DNA from: Saccharomycopsis fibuligera x Saccharomycopsis cf. fibuligera | Taxonomy: Eukaryota > Ascomycota > Saccharomycetes > Ascoideales > Saccharomycopsidaceae | Reading direction: 5' to 3' | Assembly: GCA_001936135.1 (NCBI GenBank) | Contig: CP012811.1 | Location: 1,426,001-1,490,000, forward strand | DNA length: 64,000 bases | Shown here: piece after piece, positions 46,070 through 60,924 of the stretch | Layout of the letters: every line of letters starts with the position of its first letter | Numbering within the stretch: the stretch's first letter is position 1 | Notes under the pieces: model-generated | Told to the model about the DNA's origin: nothing | Databases searched by the model: none | What the model saw: the letters and a program-made list of their open reading frames with translations, nothing else | Position numbers and translations under genes: made by a program

Positions 46070-46639
46070 TTTTTTTGCAAATCTTTGATTTCTTATGCAA
46101 CAAGCTAAAGTGAGGACTTTTATCATCTCAAATCTTTTTTTCCCTCTTTATTGTTTACAAATAGATTTGTAAACCCCTTCGCACACCCACAAACCGTTTT
46201 GTTAATTAAATATTATAGACTCCAATACTGAAACCTTGCATTTTGAGATTTCTCTGTTAAGGTTAGTGTTCCGTGAAACAGCCCTTAGCAAAAGAACAGC
46301 TTCATATGAAACAAATGTGCTACCAAGCCTTTGAATAAAAATTGGCGAATGGGGAAAAGTTTCATTCTAGGATCTCATTTTACCAATAAATGTTTAATTC
46401 CATAATAATATACTATACTGTAGGCTTGTAAACAGGAAGAAATGACAGATTGAAGACGGTGTTCTGACCCGCATGTTGAAACCGTGCATTAGCGGGTAAT
46501 CCTAATTTTGACTTACTTGCCTTTTCTCTAAGTGGGTTTGAAAATTTGAAAAGATTCTAATGATACTAATTGAAGCACTGTAATACATATAACAGTCAGC
46601 TGGAGAGTCGCATTAAAGCAGTCCAATATAATAACAAAA
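46070..46639. other. Intergenic, tRNA-Arg to YML6
   Basis: tRNA terminator, then AT-rich DNA serving as the YML6 promoter; no gene seen. Confidence 0.6.
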
Positions 46640-47492
46640 ATGTTCAAGTCAGTGCTAAAGGTGCCAGGGTCTTCCTTGTGCAATCAAATCAGAAACGTTT
46701 CTACAAAGTCTACTGAGCCAGTACTTCCTCATCTTACACGTATGTATGAAATTGTGTTGTCTTTGATCTGCATCGTTAACAATGTCTAGATACTAACAAG
46801 GAATAATAGAAATACCAAATTACGTGTTGGCTACTTTACGAACATTTCCATCATTAGAACCAAAAAGCACTTTTCCTGTGAGCAGAACGTTTTTGAATGC
46901 TCCTTTGAGACGTGATATATTATGGAAAGCTGTTGTTCACGAGGCAAACTGTGCTAGAGTCGGTGCATCAAACCCACCTGGCCGTTCCGAATTAGGCTAC
47001 TCTGGTAAGAAGTTAATGAGACAGAAGGGGAACGGTAGAGCAAGAGTTGGTGACAGAGGTTCTCCAATTAGACACGATGGTGGTAGAGCTTTAGCAAGAT
47101 CCGCACCAAATGATTATTCAACTGAGATACAATTCAAAGTGTACGCTTCCGCCATCAAAATAGCTTTAAGTAGCCAGTGGAGAAACGGTAAACTTTTTAT
47201 AATCGGAGGTGAAAAGCCAGTGGAAAACTATGAGAACAATATAACAGAGTTTATCAGCGATGATCCCGTTGCAGCTCTTCAATTTTTGCAGAAACATGAG
47301 CTACTAAAAAAGAATTTGCTCTTCATAGTAAACGGCCCACGTCCAAATTTACAAAAAGCCACCGAAAAGTATGAAAACATAGATATAATTTCAAAAGAGT
47401 TTATTGAAGTGAGAGACATTTTGAAATCTCAAGCAACATTCGTTGAGATGGGTGCATTGACTTACTTTGCTGACGTCTATGGTGAACAGTAG
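46640..47492 (+). CDS. YML6: Mitochondrial ribosomal protein uL4m (Yml6), spliced
   Basis: Large-subunit mitoribosomal protein. Exon 1 is 46640-46739 and exon 2 is 46810-47492, total 260 aa. The 70-nt intron has donor GTATGT and an exact TACTAAC branch. Two in-frame acceptors exist: AAG only 3 nt after the branch A, and AATAG 12 nt after; I chose the latter, giving LTQIPNYVLATLR. The N terminus is basic and Ser-rich, a likely mitochondrial presequence. The L4 core shows NAPLRRDILWKAVVHE, RQKGNGRARVGDRGSPIRHDGG and the C-terminal AATFVEMGALTYF-like end. The long frame by itself starts at a GTG, supporting the intron. Confidence 0.92.
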
Positions 47493-47960
47493 AAACTGTT
47501 TTATCTTAACTTGTATATATGAAATACATTCTCTTCATAGATAATTGTTAGTTTCGATTATTTGGACTTTTATACTTAAGCGTAAATTACTTCTAGAAAC
47601 AAATACTAGCATATTCTGTTGATAAGCTATGATTATTGATGTTATCAACCATGCTATAGTGATTTGGGGTTATAATGCATGTTTTCGGGGCTGATATACG
47701 TCACATGACATCTTGACAAACCAGAGGAAAATATAGCCCTCATTCAAATCACATGATATTCACGGAGAGAAGGAAAAAAGCGCAAAATGGGAAATGTGAC
47801 CTTATTTTCTCCCAGGATCAGTGATTATGTAATGGCAGTTTTTTCTCTTTTCTTTGGAAAATGACAAAAAAAATATATTGAAATTATCAGTAAAATTGCA
47901 GATTGATATATACATACGTATACACATAGTTAAGGAATATCAAACCACAAGCAAGCAAAG
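47493..47960. promoter_or_regulatory. RPS18 promoter region
   Basis: Contains GTCACATGAC and TCACATGAT (about 47700-47760), close to the Cbf1-type CACRTGA sites common in Candida ribosomal-protein promoters, and T-rich tracts. Assignment is tentative. Confidence 0.35.
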
Positions 47961-48914
47961 ATGTCTTTAGTTGTTCAAGAACAAGGTAATTTCCAACACA
48001 TTTTGCGGTATGTCAAAGAGCTGTAATTATAGAGTATTTGAGATTGGAAACCATATCAGAATATCAAGTCAAATGAGCATTTGGAAGAGTACCGTTCATA
48101 AGATTCAGAAACACAACAAAGCACAATAATATTCAGACATTCGCAAGCAGGGCAATGTATTTTGAAGGGACTAAGAGAATCGCTGCTGCCCAGAAATATC
48201 AAGATATATTTGTGATAGAAGGTGCTGAATGGCGAATTCAAGAGCCTAATTTATATGTCAGTATCAGTAATAAATTAAGGAACAACACAGATTATTTGAT
48301 ATATTCTCAATAGAAAATGAGAAGAATTTCAGAAGGATTTGAAAAGATTTAGCGAAGCAAACAATCATAGAATGATTCAAATGACTAGATAACAATCAAG
48401 TTATGGAATAATATCAATCAAACAAGTGCACTTGAACTAATTAGATATGCGTTTTTAATCTCACGTTATTCTAGAGTTTTTAATCGGCGCAGTGAATTTT
48501 TTTTACTAACTTTTCCATAGTTTACTTAACACCAACGTTGATGGTAGAATCAAGATCGTCTACGCCTTGACTTACATCAAGGGTGTTGGTCGTCGTTACT
48601 CCAACTTGGTTTGTAAAAAAGCCGATATTGATCTTAATAAGAGAGCTGGTGAATTGACTCAAGAAGAATTGGAAAGAGTTGTCACCATTATGCAAAACCC
48701 AACTCACTACAAGATCCCAACCTGGTTCTTAAACAGACAAAGAGACTTCACCGACGGTAAAGACTACCACACCTTGGCTAACGGTGTTGAATCCAAATTG
48801 AGAGATGACTTGGAAAGATTAAAGAAAATCAGAGCTCACAGAGGTATCAGACACTACTGGGGTTTGAAGGTCAGAGGTCAACACACCAAGACCACCTCCA
48901 GAAGAAGACGTTAA
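47961..48914 (+). CDS. RPS18: Ribosomal protein uS13 (Rps18), spliced
   Basis: Small-subunit protein of the head, contacting the P-site tRNA and bridging to the 60S. Exon 1 is 47961-48007 and exon 2 is 48521-48914, giving 146 aa, exactly the S. cerevisiae length. The 513-nt intron has donor GTATGT, branch TACTAAC and acceptor CATAG, a long ribosomal-protein-type intron. The N terminus [16 protein letters not shown] joins [17 protein letters not shown] at the splice. The core [17 protein letters not shown] and the C terminus [13 protein letters not shown] are diagnostic. No CTG codon was noticed. I saw no snoRNA in the intron. Confidence 0.98.
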
Positions 48915-49234
48915 ACGATTTAATTCTTTGTCGGATTTTTCAAACTATATTTCTAATTTCATCACTAAAACAGTCTTAGCATTGCTCTAATAAATGGTTA
49001 TGTTATAGTACATGTTTCTTAATGTATAGTGGAAACGTAATTGATGTTTATTTTATATTTTTTTAATTATTATTGGGTTACAAACCTAGTATACGTTATA
49101 TGAACAGCCAAGTTGATATTCATGTAAGTTTATTTTATTTGTTTTTGTATATTACATTTTTTTCATTTGTATTTATATGTTACATTATTTATCCACATCT
49201 AATCAAAAAGGTGATGCCCTTTTGAGACACATTT
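48915..49234. other. Intergenic between convergent RPS18 and GCN2
   Basis: Shared AT-rich 3' flanks; no gene seen. Confidence 0.6.
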
Positions 49235-54214
<4,980 letters not shown>

Positions 54215-54368
54215 TCATAGCTGAGTGCGATGTGTTAGTGCCAACAAGGTAAAAGGTAGTATCTTTCCATTCAAACATTAAAATCTGCCTTTGGTCTTTA
54301 TTTTGTTTTTGATCACTTTCACTGAAATCTTTTACGCGAGTATCACTACATTAGTGCATAACAATACA

Positions 54369-54880
54369 TTATAGTACAGTAACAGAAATCTGTGTATTTG
54401 TCGTATTAAACATAACTACTTGAGCTCTAATCCAGCTTCCAAAAGCAGAACGAGATCGCCTAGTCTGTAGTGTGTTAGCTACTATCCGCTTTGCTGGCTC
54501 TGTATTGTTAGAATAGAAATCAACTTTATGAGAGTATACGTACGAGTCAACCACAAAATCAACCAAAGGCAGAGTTTTAAGATGCTGATTAGCCTCTGAT
54601 GTGATAAGCACAGTAGTAAATCCAGCGGAATGTCCTGACAACATGTCGTCAGCAGAATCGCCAACCATTATGAGCAGACTTGGATCTGCTTCCCAATTTT
54701 GTGCAATATGCTTTAGTGGCTCTGGCGAGGGTTTAGGAGGCGTGAAATCTCTTGTCACAATGGGATGGTCTAACTCAACGACCAGCAAATGATTTGTGAG
54801 TAAGTGAAGCACAGGTGCCTAAAAAAAAGACAGTATATGTTAGTAAATGACCCTAGTAAAGCAAAATTGTACAGTTTTGG

Positions 54881-54916
<36 letters not shown>

Positions 54917-55439
54917 AACGAAACGAAAAAGAAATATAACTGATTAACGAGACAAAACAGTATAATATGAAACATACAAGATTATTTCGAGTGCAAATTG
55001 TTCTTTTAATCAGCTTTTCATGCAAAAAATTCAAAATATTCTCAGCTCCAGGTCTAGGTTTCATCTCTAAGCGAGCTTTATCTTCCACTTTCTTAATATC
55101 ATGCGAGGCTTTATCTTTTTCTTCACCTTTTAAAGACAGCAAATGGGCTAGGATGTCCACCGTATTGCTGATGCCTAATGCAGTTCTCATTTCTCCTATA
55201 AGTACCGTTTGCGCTGTTAGTGAATGATCTGTAGACAACATGAACATGCTTTTATCAGACTGTAGCTGTCGATTAAAACCGGCAAAAGTAACATCTCAGA
55301 AAACATTTCACTTACCGAACATCCAATTTTGAGGCACCGTCAATGTGCCGTCCATATCAAATACCACTCCTTTGATAGCAACGTCACCATCATAAATCGG
55401 ACTAAGCACCAATCTTGTCTTTGCAGGGGCCGCAATCAT
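54369..55439 (-). CDS. HAD-family phosphatase (YOR131C-like), three exons
   Basis: Haloacid-dehalogenase-type hydrolase, 263 aa. Exons: 55316-55439, 54978-55195, 54369-54818. Intron 1 (120 nt): GTAAGT, CACTAAC, TATAG. Intron 2 (159 nt): GTATGT, TTTACTAAC, long T run and TTTAG; it carries a 34-nt A run (54881-54914 on plus). Motif I is VFDMDGTL (nucleophile Asp), motif II the Thr in ICTRNN, motif III Lys in TPPKPSPEPL, motif IV GDSADD. The cap carries KKVEDKARLEMKPRPGAENIL, aligned with S. cerevisiae YOR131C. The ATG at 55439 is the first after an in-frame stop. Substrate unknown. Two introns are many for a yeast gene of this size. Confidence 0.88.
54881..54914. repeat. Poly(A) run, 34 nt, inside intron 2 of the HAD gene
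   Basis: On the coding strand this is a T run between donor and branch point. It is the longest homopolymer in the window. Confidence 0.9.
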
Positions 55440-56520
55440 GCTCTTAAACTGCAATCCGTGGCTATCCAAGTCAATTCCCAAAGAAGGACTCAAAAGAACC
55501 ACTAATTAAGAGGAGTCTTAAATTCGATTTGATTTTAGGATATTTTTTGGATAAGATCCTGATTTTGGGATTGGCTTAGTTGATGCGAATGTACTGCAGT
55601 GAGCTCGCTCGCGTAGATTTCTACTCAAAAAATGACTTTACTTTTTCCGTTTTTCAGTTTCGTAGAGATTCAACATGTGCCTAGCGCAGTATTATCTTTG
55701 AACACTCATACTCCCGGAACAGAATTAGTGAGATTTGGATTTACGCAATTTTAAACAATTCATAGATCAAATACGGAATTCTTTCAAGAAACATTATGGG
55801 TAATCTAAAAATAGCTATCAACTCTGGGGTAATGTGCTGCTATCGGCCGCCATTTCTATGATGTAGGCTACTTATTTCCCTTTTCGACATATAATTGTAT
55901 CTATACTGTCTAGTGACATTTAAGGGTATAGTCAGGAGAACCTTTCAAGAGTATCTTTCATAAAAAAGTGCAGTTTTAATGTCTCTTAACTTTTCATGTA
56001 TGACTATCTAGTGCCTCAAGATCCCATCAAGCCAAAATAAACGAGGTTCAAGATCTCAAGATTTTCCATTCAACTCACCCAATTAGGAAATTCCAACATA
56101 CGCACAACTGGTTGACAGCCAGGCTTTCAGATTTCTTCTGGCGACAAAGCAACGCACTTGCGTGATCTCGTAATTTTGATTTAGATTGACGTTTGTTTTT
56201 ACTTTAACGGGAAAACACAATGGGACTTTAACGAATTGATCTACAGATAATTTGCCGATAATCCGCAGGTGCCAATAGGTTACCATCTATAATGCGGGTA
56301 TCCTCATAACGCTGCTTGTGTGTTTCCTGCATATCTCTACAACACTTTGATCGATTTGGGGCGTAGGTACTTGAAAAACAAATATTATGCCCCATTAGAG
56401 TAACGTTAAAACTATATCCTTTGACTTGTCCCAATTGAGAAAAAGGTATCACCAACAAGCTATGTCAAAAGCTTGAAGCTTATGGGAAACAAAAAGTGGA
56501 AGCAAAGGGCATCCATTGTT
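55440..56520. other. Spacer; diverged left outer part of the pheromone-gene duplication
   Basis: No protein gene. From about 56009 it is recognisably related, in inverted orientation, to 61165-61819 (for example TAGTGCCTCAAGAT and the block around TCGTAATTTTGATTTAG) although most of it has diverged. It holds an Mcm1-type site. Confidence 0.6.
56078..56092 (+). promoter_or_regulatory. Mcm1-type box, left pheromone gene
   Basis: CCCAATTAGGAAATT, 669 bp before the left a-factor-like ATG. It matches the CC(C/T)AATTAGG Mcm1 consensus. The same 15 bases, plus a partly conserved CATTyrACT block just upstream, occur in front of the right gene although the surroundings are diverged, suggesting constraint. 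The composite resembles the a-specific (a2-Mcm1) operators of Candida. Confidence 0.55.
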
Positions 56521-56883
56521 GGTTTCCTAAAGAAGCTATCGCGCAACCGCTTTAGGCCGGCAACATACCCATCACAATAAAACGTTCCAAAGACAATGAG
56601 AATATTATAAATATGACAGCCTTGGTCCACTTTTTTACCCAACTCATCCACTCCTTTTATATTTGCAATAATAATCATCAACAACTTCCCAATTAACAAA
56701 AACAGTTAATCGACTCTTTCCACTTCAACGAAGAACACTTTACAATACTAACCATCCACAATGAAATTTGCTTCTTCTCACAACGCTACTTCTACCGGCT
56801 CCAACAAAGAGCAACAAGACAACATTTACACAGACCCAAACAATTCAAACCACATCTTGGCTCAATCTTGTATCATTGTTTGA
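56521..56883 (+). repeat. Inverted repeat, left arm (363 bp)
   Basis: Matches the reverse complement of 60802-61164 with 2 differences in 363 bp. It contains 240 bp of 5' flank plus the whole a-factor-like gene, and ends exactly at its stop codon. Confidence 0.97.
56761..56883 (+). CDS. MFA1: a-factor-like lipopeptide pheromone precursor, copy 1
   Basis: 40 aa, ending in Cys-Ile-Ile-Val, a CaaX box for prenylation, -aaX removal and carboxymethylation. S. cerevisiae Mfa1 (36 aa) has its Axl1 cleavage after Asp20-Asn21; this protein also has Asp20-Asn21, and cleavage there would give a 16-residue peptide from Ile22 to prenylated Cys37. The N terminus is Ser/Thr/Asn-rich with no signal peptide, as expected for a substrate of an ABC exporter (Ste6). 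The sequence of the mature part differs from the S. cerevisiae one, as is usual between clades. Copy 2 at 60802 differs only at the last residue. A gene this short was found by reading, not by frame length. No other yeast CaaX peptide class of this size is known to me. Confidence 0.82.
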   Translation: MKFASSHNATSTGSNKEQQDNIYTDPNNSNHILAQSCIIV

Positions 56884-57264
56884 TTTATTTACTTTATTAA
56901 AAAGTCATGTCTTAGTATTAATGTCTCATAATGAAAGACTACTGATACGCTGGCTTGCTGCTGCTGCTTTTACCTTTGCTACTGCTGTTCTTACTGAAAT
57001 TGCTGAAATGGCAGACATTTGGAACCACCCTTTTTCTTCTTCTCAACGTTTTGTTGTAAGATGGTTTGGAATTTCTAAATCATTGAACTTTTTTCTAGAC
57101 TTTATATAATTTTAATTTTTCGGTTTGGCGCTCCCGGTTTTCTTTTCTTCTAATTTTTTTTTGTTTTTCAATATACTATTTTTGCAGATCTCACTACTAT
57201 TTTGTAACCTGAATTTTTACAATCAAAAGGTCTTTCTCAAATTGGCAACAGCAAGACTAACAAC

Positions 57265-57299
<35 letters not shown>

Positions 57300-57319
57300 A
57301 GAATAGCAAAAACAACTAG
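56884..57319. other. Intergenic, pheromone copy 1 to moaC
   Basis: 3' flanks of two convergent genes with a 32-A run at 57266-57297. Open frames here are AT-driven; no gene seen. Confidence 0.55.
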
Positions 57320-58000
57320 TTATTTACCAACCTCAAGATTGAAATCACCCAGCTTACCACCAGATTTTTCCAACACTTTAACATCCCCAATGATTATCCG
57401 TTTGTCAACTGCTTTACACATATCATAAACCGTCAACAACGCAACATTAACCCCCGTAAGAGCTTCCATTTCTACCCCAGTCTTACCATCACAATGCACT
57501 TCACAATAAGCTTTAATTTTATTAAGATGCCAAAGCACATCGAAATCAATCTTTATCTTCAGGAGTGGAATGTTGTGACATAATGGGATCAAGTTACTGG
57601 TTTGTTTAACTGCCATTATCCCGGCTATGCGTGCAGTGCCTAACACGTCCCCTTTTTTGTTATTGTCAGTGTGAATTTGCTCTAGTGGAATCAAGTTGGA
57701 AAATTTGATGGTACCAGTAGCGCGCGCAATACGGTGCGTTATTAATTTGGAAGAGATGTTCACCATATTTACTTCTCCCTGCTCATTCAAGTGTGTGAGT
57801 TTGGGTGGATTACTAACAGAAGCACCAGCGAAGGCCTTCTCGTCAGGTACGCTGATTAAATTCTTTGTCACTGGTTTCTTATAAGTGTTACTGACCGCCA
57901 AAGTCATTGAAAAACATCTTATCAGAGACCCTGGACCGACGCAATTTGCAAATGGCATTGATATAACTTTTCCCAAGACGCCTTTCTTAAGGTTTATCAT
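57320..58000 (-). CDS. Cyclic pyranopterin monophosphate synthase (MoaC/MOCS1B-like)
   Basis: Second step of molybdenum-cofactor synthesis: turns 3',8-cyclo-GTP (made by MoaA) into cPMP. 226 aa. Residues 1-45 are basic and lack acidic residues, a likely mitochondrial presequence. The MoaC core starts at LTHLNEQGEVNMVNIS and contains GDVLGTARIAGI, NLIPLCHNIPL, KTGVEMEALTGV, YDMCKAVDK and SGGKLG, the conserved active-site segments. In most fungi and animals MoaA and MoaC are one fused or bicistronic gene (cnxABC, MOCS1); here they are two adjacent frames, 93 bp apart. TACTAAC at 58020-58026 and an AG acceptor at 58009-58010 lie just before this ATG, so the mRNA may be spliced into this frame. 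Alone, the ATG at 58000 would be the start. Confidence 0.93.
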   Translation of the reverse strand: MINLKKGVLGKVISMPFANCVGPGSLIRCFSMTLAVSNTYKKPVTKNLISVPDEKAFAGASVSNPPKLTHLNEQGEVNMVNISSKLITHRIARATGTIKFSNLIPLEQIHTDNNKKGDVLGTARIAGIMAVKQTSNLIPLCHNIPLLKIKIDFDVLWHLNKIKAYCEVHCDGKTGVEMEALTGVNVALLTVYDMCKAVDKRIIIGDVKVLEKSGGKLGDFNLEVGK

Positions 58001-58008
58001 ATTGTTAC

Positions 58009-58149
58009 CTGCCTGTTATGTTAGTAAAAAAAACAACCAAACTCAGGATGCTTTAACTTGCTAACAGGGATCAGTACTAAAACAAATATTCTCTCAGCCA
58101 CCAATCAAAATCATTGGTCTATTAGGAAGATTCTCCAACTCTCCAATAC
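58009..58149 (-). other. Candidate alternative intron joining moaA to moaC
   Basis: Minus-strand donor GTATTG at 58149, inside codon Gly of HAGIGEL near the moaA end; exact TACTAAC at 58026-58020; acceptor GGCAG ending at 58009, 12 nt after the branch A (the nearer AG is only 8 nt away). Splicing would join GCA-G to GT-AAC-AAT-ATG, an in-frame MoaA-MoaC fusion that drops the last MoaA residues with the terminal Gly-Gly. Length 141 nt. The weak point is the donor, which departs from GTATGT at +5 and +6. Confidence 0.45.
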
Positions 58150-59274
58150 CTGCATGCTCAGCCTTTTTATTCTTAACTGCTTTCCCAATAACTTTCAACA
58201 AATAATCGTCATTATACATTGGCGATCTCAAAATGTCTCTCAAATTAACCTCACTGTTGCCAAACAAACAAACTTTTAAATTCCCATCACAAGTGATTCG
58301 CAATCTCGTACAAGTGGCACAAAAGTTTTCAGTCATTGAAGTAATAAAGCCAATTTTACCAGCATAGTTCTCCACTTGCCAAGTTTTGGCAGTTTCACCT
58401 CCCATAGCATCCTTGATCTTGTAAAAGCTGTTACCATGTTTTGCAGTTATAGTGTCTAGAATTTGCTGATAGGAAAACATTTTTCTTTCTGCCCATTTGT
58501 TACCATCAAATGGCATGTATTCAATGAAACGCACTTCGATTGGTAAGTTTTTGGTCAACTCGACAAAATTTAGGATTTCATCTTCATTAAAGTTATTCAT
58601 GATGACACAATTGATTTTGATCTTCGGCACTTTCAAATCAATTGCAGTCTGCAAGGATTTCAACACATTTTTGAGCCCTTGACGTCTAGTTACAAGGGTA
58701 TATTTGCCCTCAATAAGAGTGTCGAGACTTAGATTCAATCCAGTTAAACCATTTTCGGCTAGCCGAGGAAGCTTGCGATGCAATGCTATACCATTAGAAG
58801 TGATGCAAATCTCCTTGAGCCCTTCTATTTGGTGTAGTTGTTTGAAAATATCAAGTATATCTTTACGAACCGTAGGTTCTCCTCCTGTAAGCCTTATTTT
58901 TGTAACACCCTGAGATACAAACACTCGAGCAATTTTAATGATTTCGTCAGTGGTTAGCAAATTTTCAGACGGCGATAGCTCAATTCCTTCTTCTGGCATG
59001 CAGTATTGGCATCTCAAGTTGCAGCGTTCAGTAATGGAGATTCGCAAGTAGTTATGTTGACGATTGAAGTTGTCAGTGAGAAACTCTGAGAAAGGTTTAG
59101 CTTGTTTAATTTGTGACCAACGAGTGTGGTCTTTAGGCACCGAACTCAGTTGATGCCACGGAATGATAGTGGGAGATGCAGTTGTTGTCGCCGTGATTGT
59201 TGATGAAGCTGTTGAAGTAGAAGAAGAAGAAGAAGAAGAAGAAGAAGAAGAAGAAGAAGAAGAAGAAGAAGAAG

Positions 59275-59305
<31 letters not shown>

Positions 59306-59446
59306 TGATGATAAGGAAGTTGTTACATTTGAACTTTCTGGACGGCGATGCGTGCCACACTTGACAAAATGTCGGCGTTGAAGTGGAGATTGCAATCTCA
59401 ACCAGTGAGAGCTGCTGCTTAGCAATCCAAGTCGACACACGACCAT
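58094..59446 (-). CDS. GTP 3',8-cyclase (MoaA/MOCS1A-like), radical SAM
   Basis: First step of molybdenum-cofactor synthesis: GTP to 3',8-cyclo-GTP. 450 aa. Residues 1-37 are rich in Arg/Ser/Leu with no acidic residue, a probable mitochondrial presequence. A poly-Ser linker (about residues 46-80, encoded by the GAA/TTC microsatellite) follows. The radical-SAM cluster is TERCNLRCQYCMPEE (C-x3-C-x2-C, about 141-148), with LTGGEPTVRKD after it. The second Fe-S cluster near 375-395 reads NFCATCTRLR then DGNLKVC (C-x2-C-x13-C). The C terminus ends in Gly-Gly, required for function in human MOCS1A. All these residues are present, so the enzyme looks intact. Same strand as moaC with a 93-bp gap. No nitrate reductase or other Moco gene is in the window. 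Confidence 0.95.
59219..59303. repeat. (GAA)n microsatellite inside moaA
   Basis: About 28 GAA units on plus, read as TCT (Ser) codons by moaA on minus. Likely length-variable between strains. Confidence 0.95.
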
Positions 59447-59855
59447 GTTAGTCGAGACCAGAGAATATTCAATTGTTGAAGGATGTTAGTTAAAAACAAC
59501 AGTATGCTTACTTTTTGACCAGTGATTTGTGACTGTAATATGGCAAACTAGACTCACTTTATATCCAAAGGTACCGCGGTTCAAGGAAGAAAATCAAAAA
59601 AAGGTTGTTAAGCGCTGCTTATCGGCGATCCGGGGCAGATCGCAGTCAAACGTGGATAACAAGAAGTGATTAGGTCCCATCCATGGGCAGCCGACATTAC
59701 ATAATATGTGACTACTGGTGTGCAAATAACAACTGAATAATGCAAAGCGATGAATGTTATGTTACAATGCTATATACAAACAGGATATAAAGCTAACGGA
59801 ATATACAGGGATAAGTGCAAGTATGTGGAATGGATATGATCTTGGTGATGGATAC
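59447..59855. other. Intergenic, moaA upstream / COA6 downstream
   Basis: moaA promoter. No gene or recognised regulatory motif seen. Confidence 0.55.
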
Positions 59856-60179
59856 TCATTTCGATGGTCTGCCAATAGGTATCTCTGTACCGCCACGCTC
59901 CTCCATTTCCTTCATGAAGCGCTCTTTCTTTATAGCGTAGAATCTCTGTTCTTTGAAATATTTAACCCAGCTTTTTGCACAATTTGCATCAAAATCTTTG
60001 ATTTCTGTGCTGCAGTTGCTGTTGATTTCCTTTTGCTTGGAGTCGTCTAAGGCATTGTCGATCTGGAGTTTGTCCAAGCAGCTAAAGTATTTGTCACGGC
60101 TATCCCAGCACTTCTGTCTAGAAGAACGAGTAGGAGCCTTTTTTGTATCTTCTTCTGAACTTCTGAGCAACCAAGCCAT
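59856..60179 (-). CDS. COA6: Coa6, cytochrome c oxidase copper-assembly factor
   Basis: Intermembrane-space twin-Cys protein that helps metallate the CuA site of Cox2. 107 aa from the ATG at 60179 (MAWLLRSSEED). Cys spacing is C-x9-C (CWDSRDKYFSC) and C-x10-C (CSTEIKDFDANC), the Coa6 pattern, followed by the conserved SWVKYFKEQR. An ATG at 60263 keeps the frame open and would add 28 residues; I prefer the inner ATG because it matches the family length and N terminus. Lies between moaA and the right repeat arm. Confidence 0.92.
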   Translation of the reverse strand: MAWLLRSSEEDTKKAPTRSSRQKCWDSRDKYFSCLDKLQIDNALDDSKQKEINSNCSTEIKDFDANCAKSWVKYFKEQRFYAIKKERFMKEMEERGGTEIPIGRPSK

Positions 60180-60801
60180 TATATTTATTATTGTAGTGAT
60201 ATGGTGAATTTGTTGAGAATTAATAAATAAATGCTTCCTTTGGAGCTCCTCTATTCTCTTCATTCGGCTTTTCTTTTCTCTGCAAACGCCGCCACGAGTT
60301 TTATTCGAAAAAATATGAGCATGTGACTATTATACCATTAAAGCGGTTACACCAATATTAATACCACCCTAAATAATATAACCAGCTGAGTGCTATGAAC
60401 TTGGCCCTCTTTAGAATTGCCAGGTCATCTGTTATGCCTAATTCAAACAGACAATTCATTTTATTAATCTAAGTGAAAAAACCTTTCTCTTACATTTTTC
60501 TTTACTCAATCGAATGTTTGTATTATTGAAAATTCTAAAAGAGAATTGAAAAAAAGAATTTAATAAAAATCTAGAAATCACCTTATCATGTTGCAACAGG
60601 AGGGTGGGAAGAAAATAAAGGGTTCTAAAAAAAAGAAAGGAGATGATGGTTTGAGAGGTCTGCTATATTAGTACCCAACACCAGTGGCAGCCATAAAAGA
60701 TTGGTAAAAGCAAGCATAGCACAGCAGCAAGTTATTTGTGGATCAGAGCCAGTTACTAAATAAGATTCGCTTAATCTTAAATCAATAAATTATTCAATCA
60801 A
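60180..60801. other. Intergenic, COA6 to pheromone copy 2
   Basis: COA6 promoter on one side and the 3' flank of the right pheromone gene on the other; no gene seen. Confidence 0.55.
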
Positions 60802-60924
60802 TCAAGCAATGATACAAGATTGAGCCAAGATGTGGTTTGAATTGTTTGGGTCTGTGTAAATGTTGTCTTGTTGCTCTTTGTTGGAGCCGGTAGAAGTAGC
60901 GTTGTGAGAAGAAGCAAATTTCAT
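60802..60924 (-). CDS. MFA2: a-factor-like lipopeptide pheromone precursor, copy 2
   Basis: 40 aa, identical to copy 1 (56761) except the last residue: the CaaX box is Cys-Ile-Ile-Ala instead of Cys-Ile-Ile-Val, from GCT instead of GTT. S. cerevisiae a-factor ends CVIA, so both are plausible farnesyl-type boxes, and since the aaX part is removed both genes would give the same mature pheromone. The presumed cleavage after Asp20-Asn21 is the same. Transcribed away from the moaA/moaC block, as the mirror image of copy 1. Confidence 0.82.
   Translation of the reverse strand: MKFASSHNATSTGSNKEQQDNIYTDPNNSNHILAQSCIIA

Noticed and set aside
56460-56699. Two similar 79-90 codon frames at 56460 (minus) and 60986 (plus)
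   Set aside because: They read antisense through the 5' flank of the pheromone arms; similarity is due to the inverted repeat, and the real genes are the CaaX frames.
59163-59381. Poly-Glu frame on the plus strand
   Set aside because: Shadow of the GAA microsatellite in moaA.
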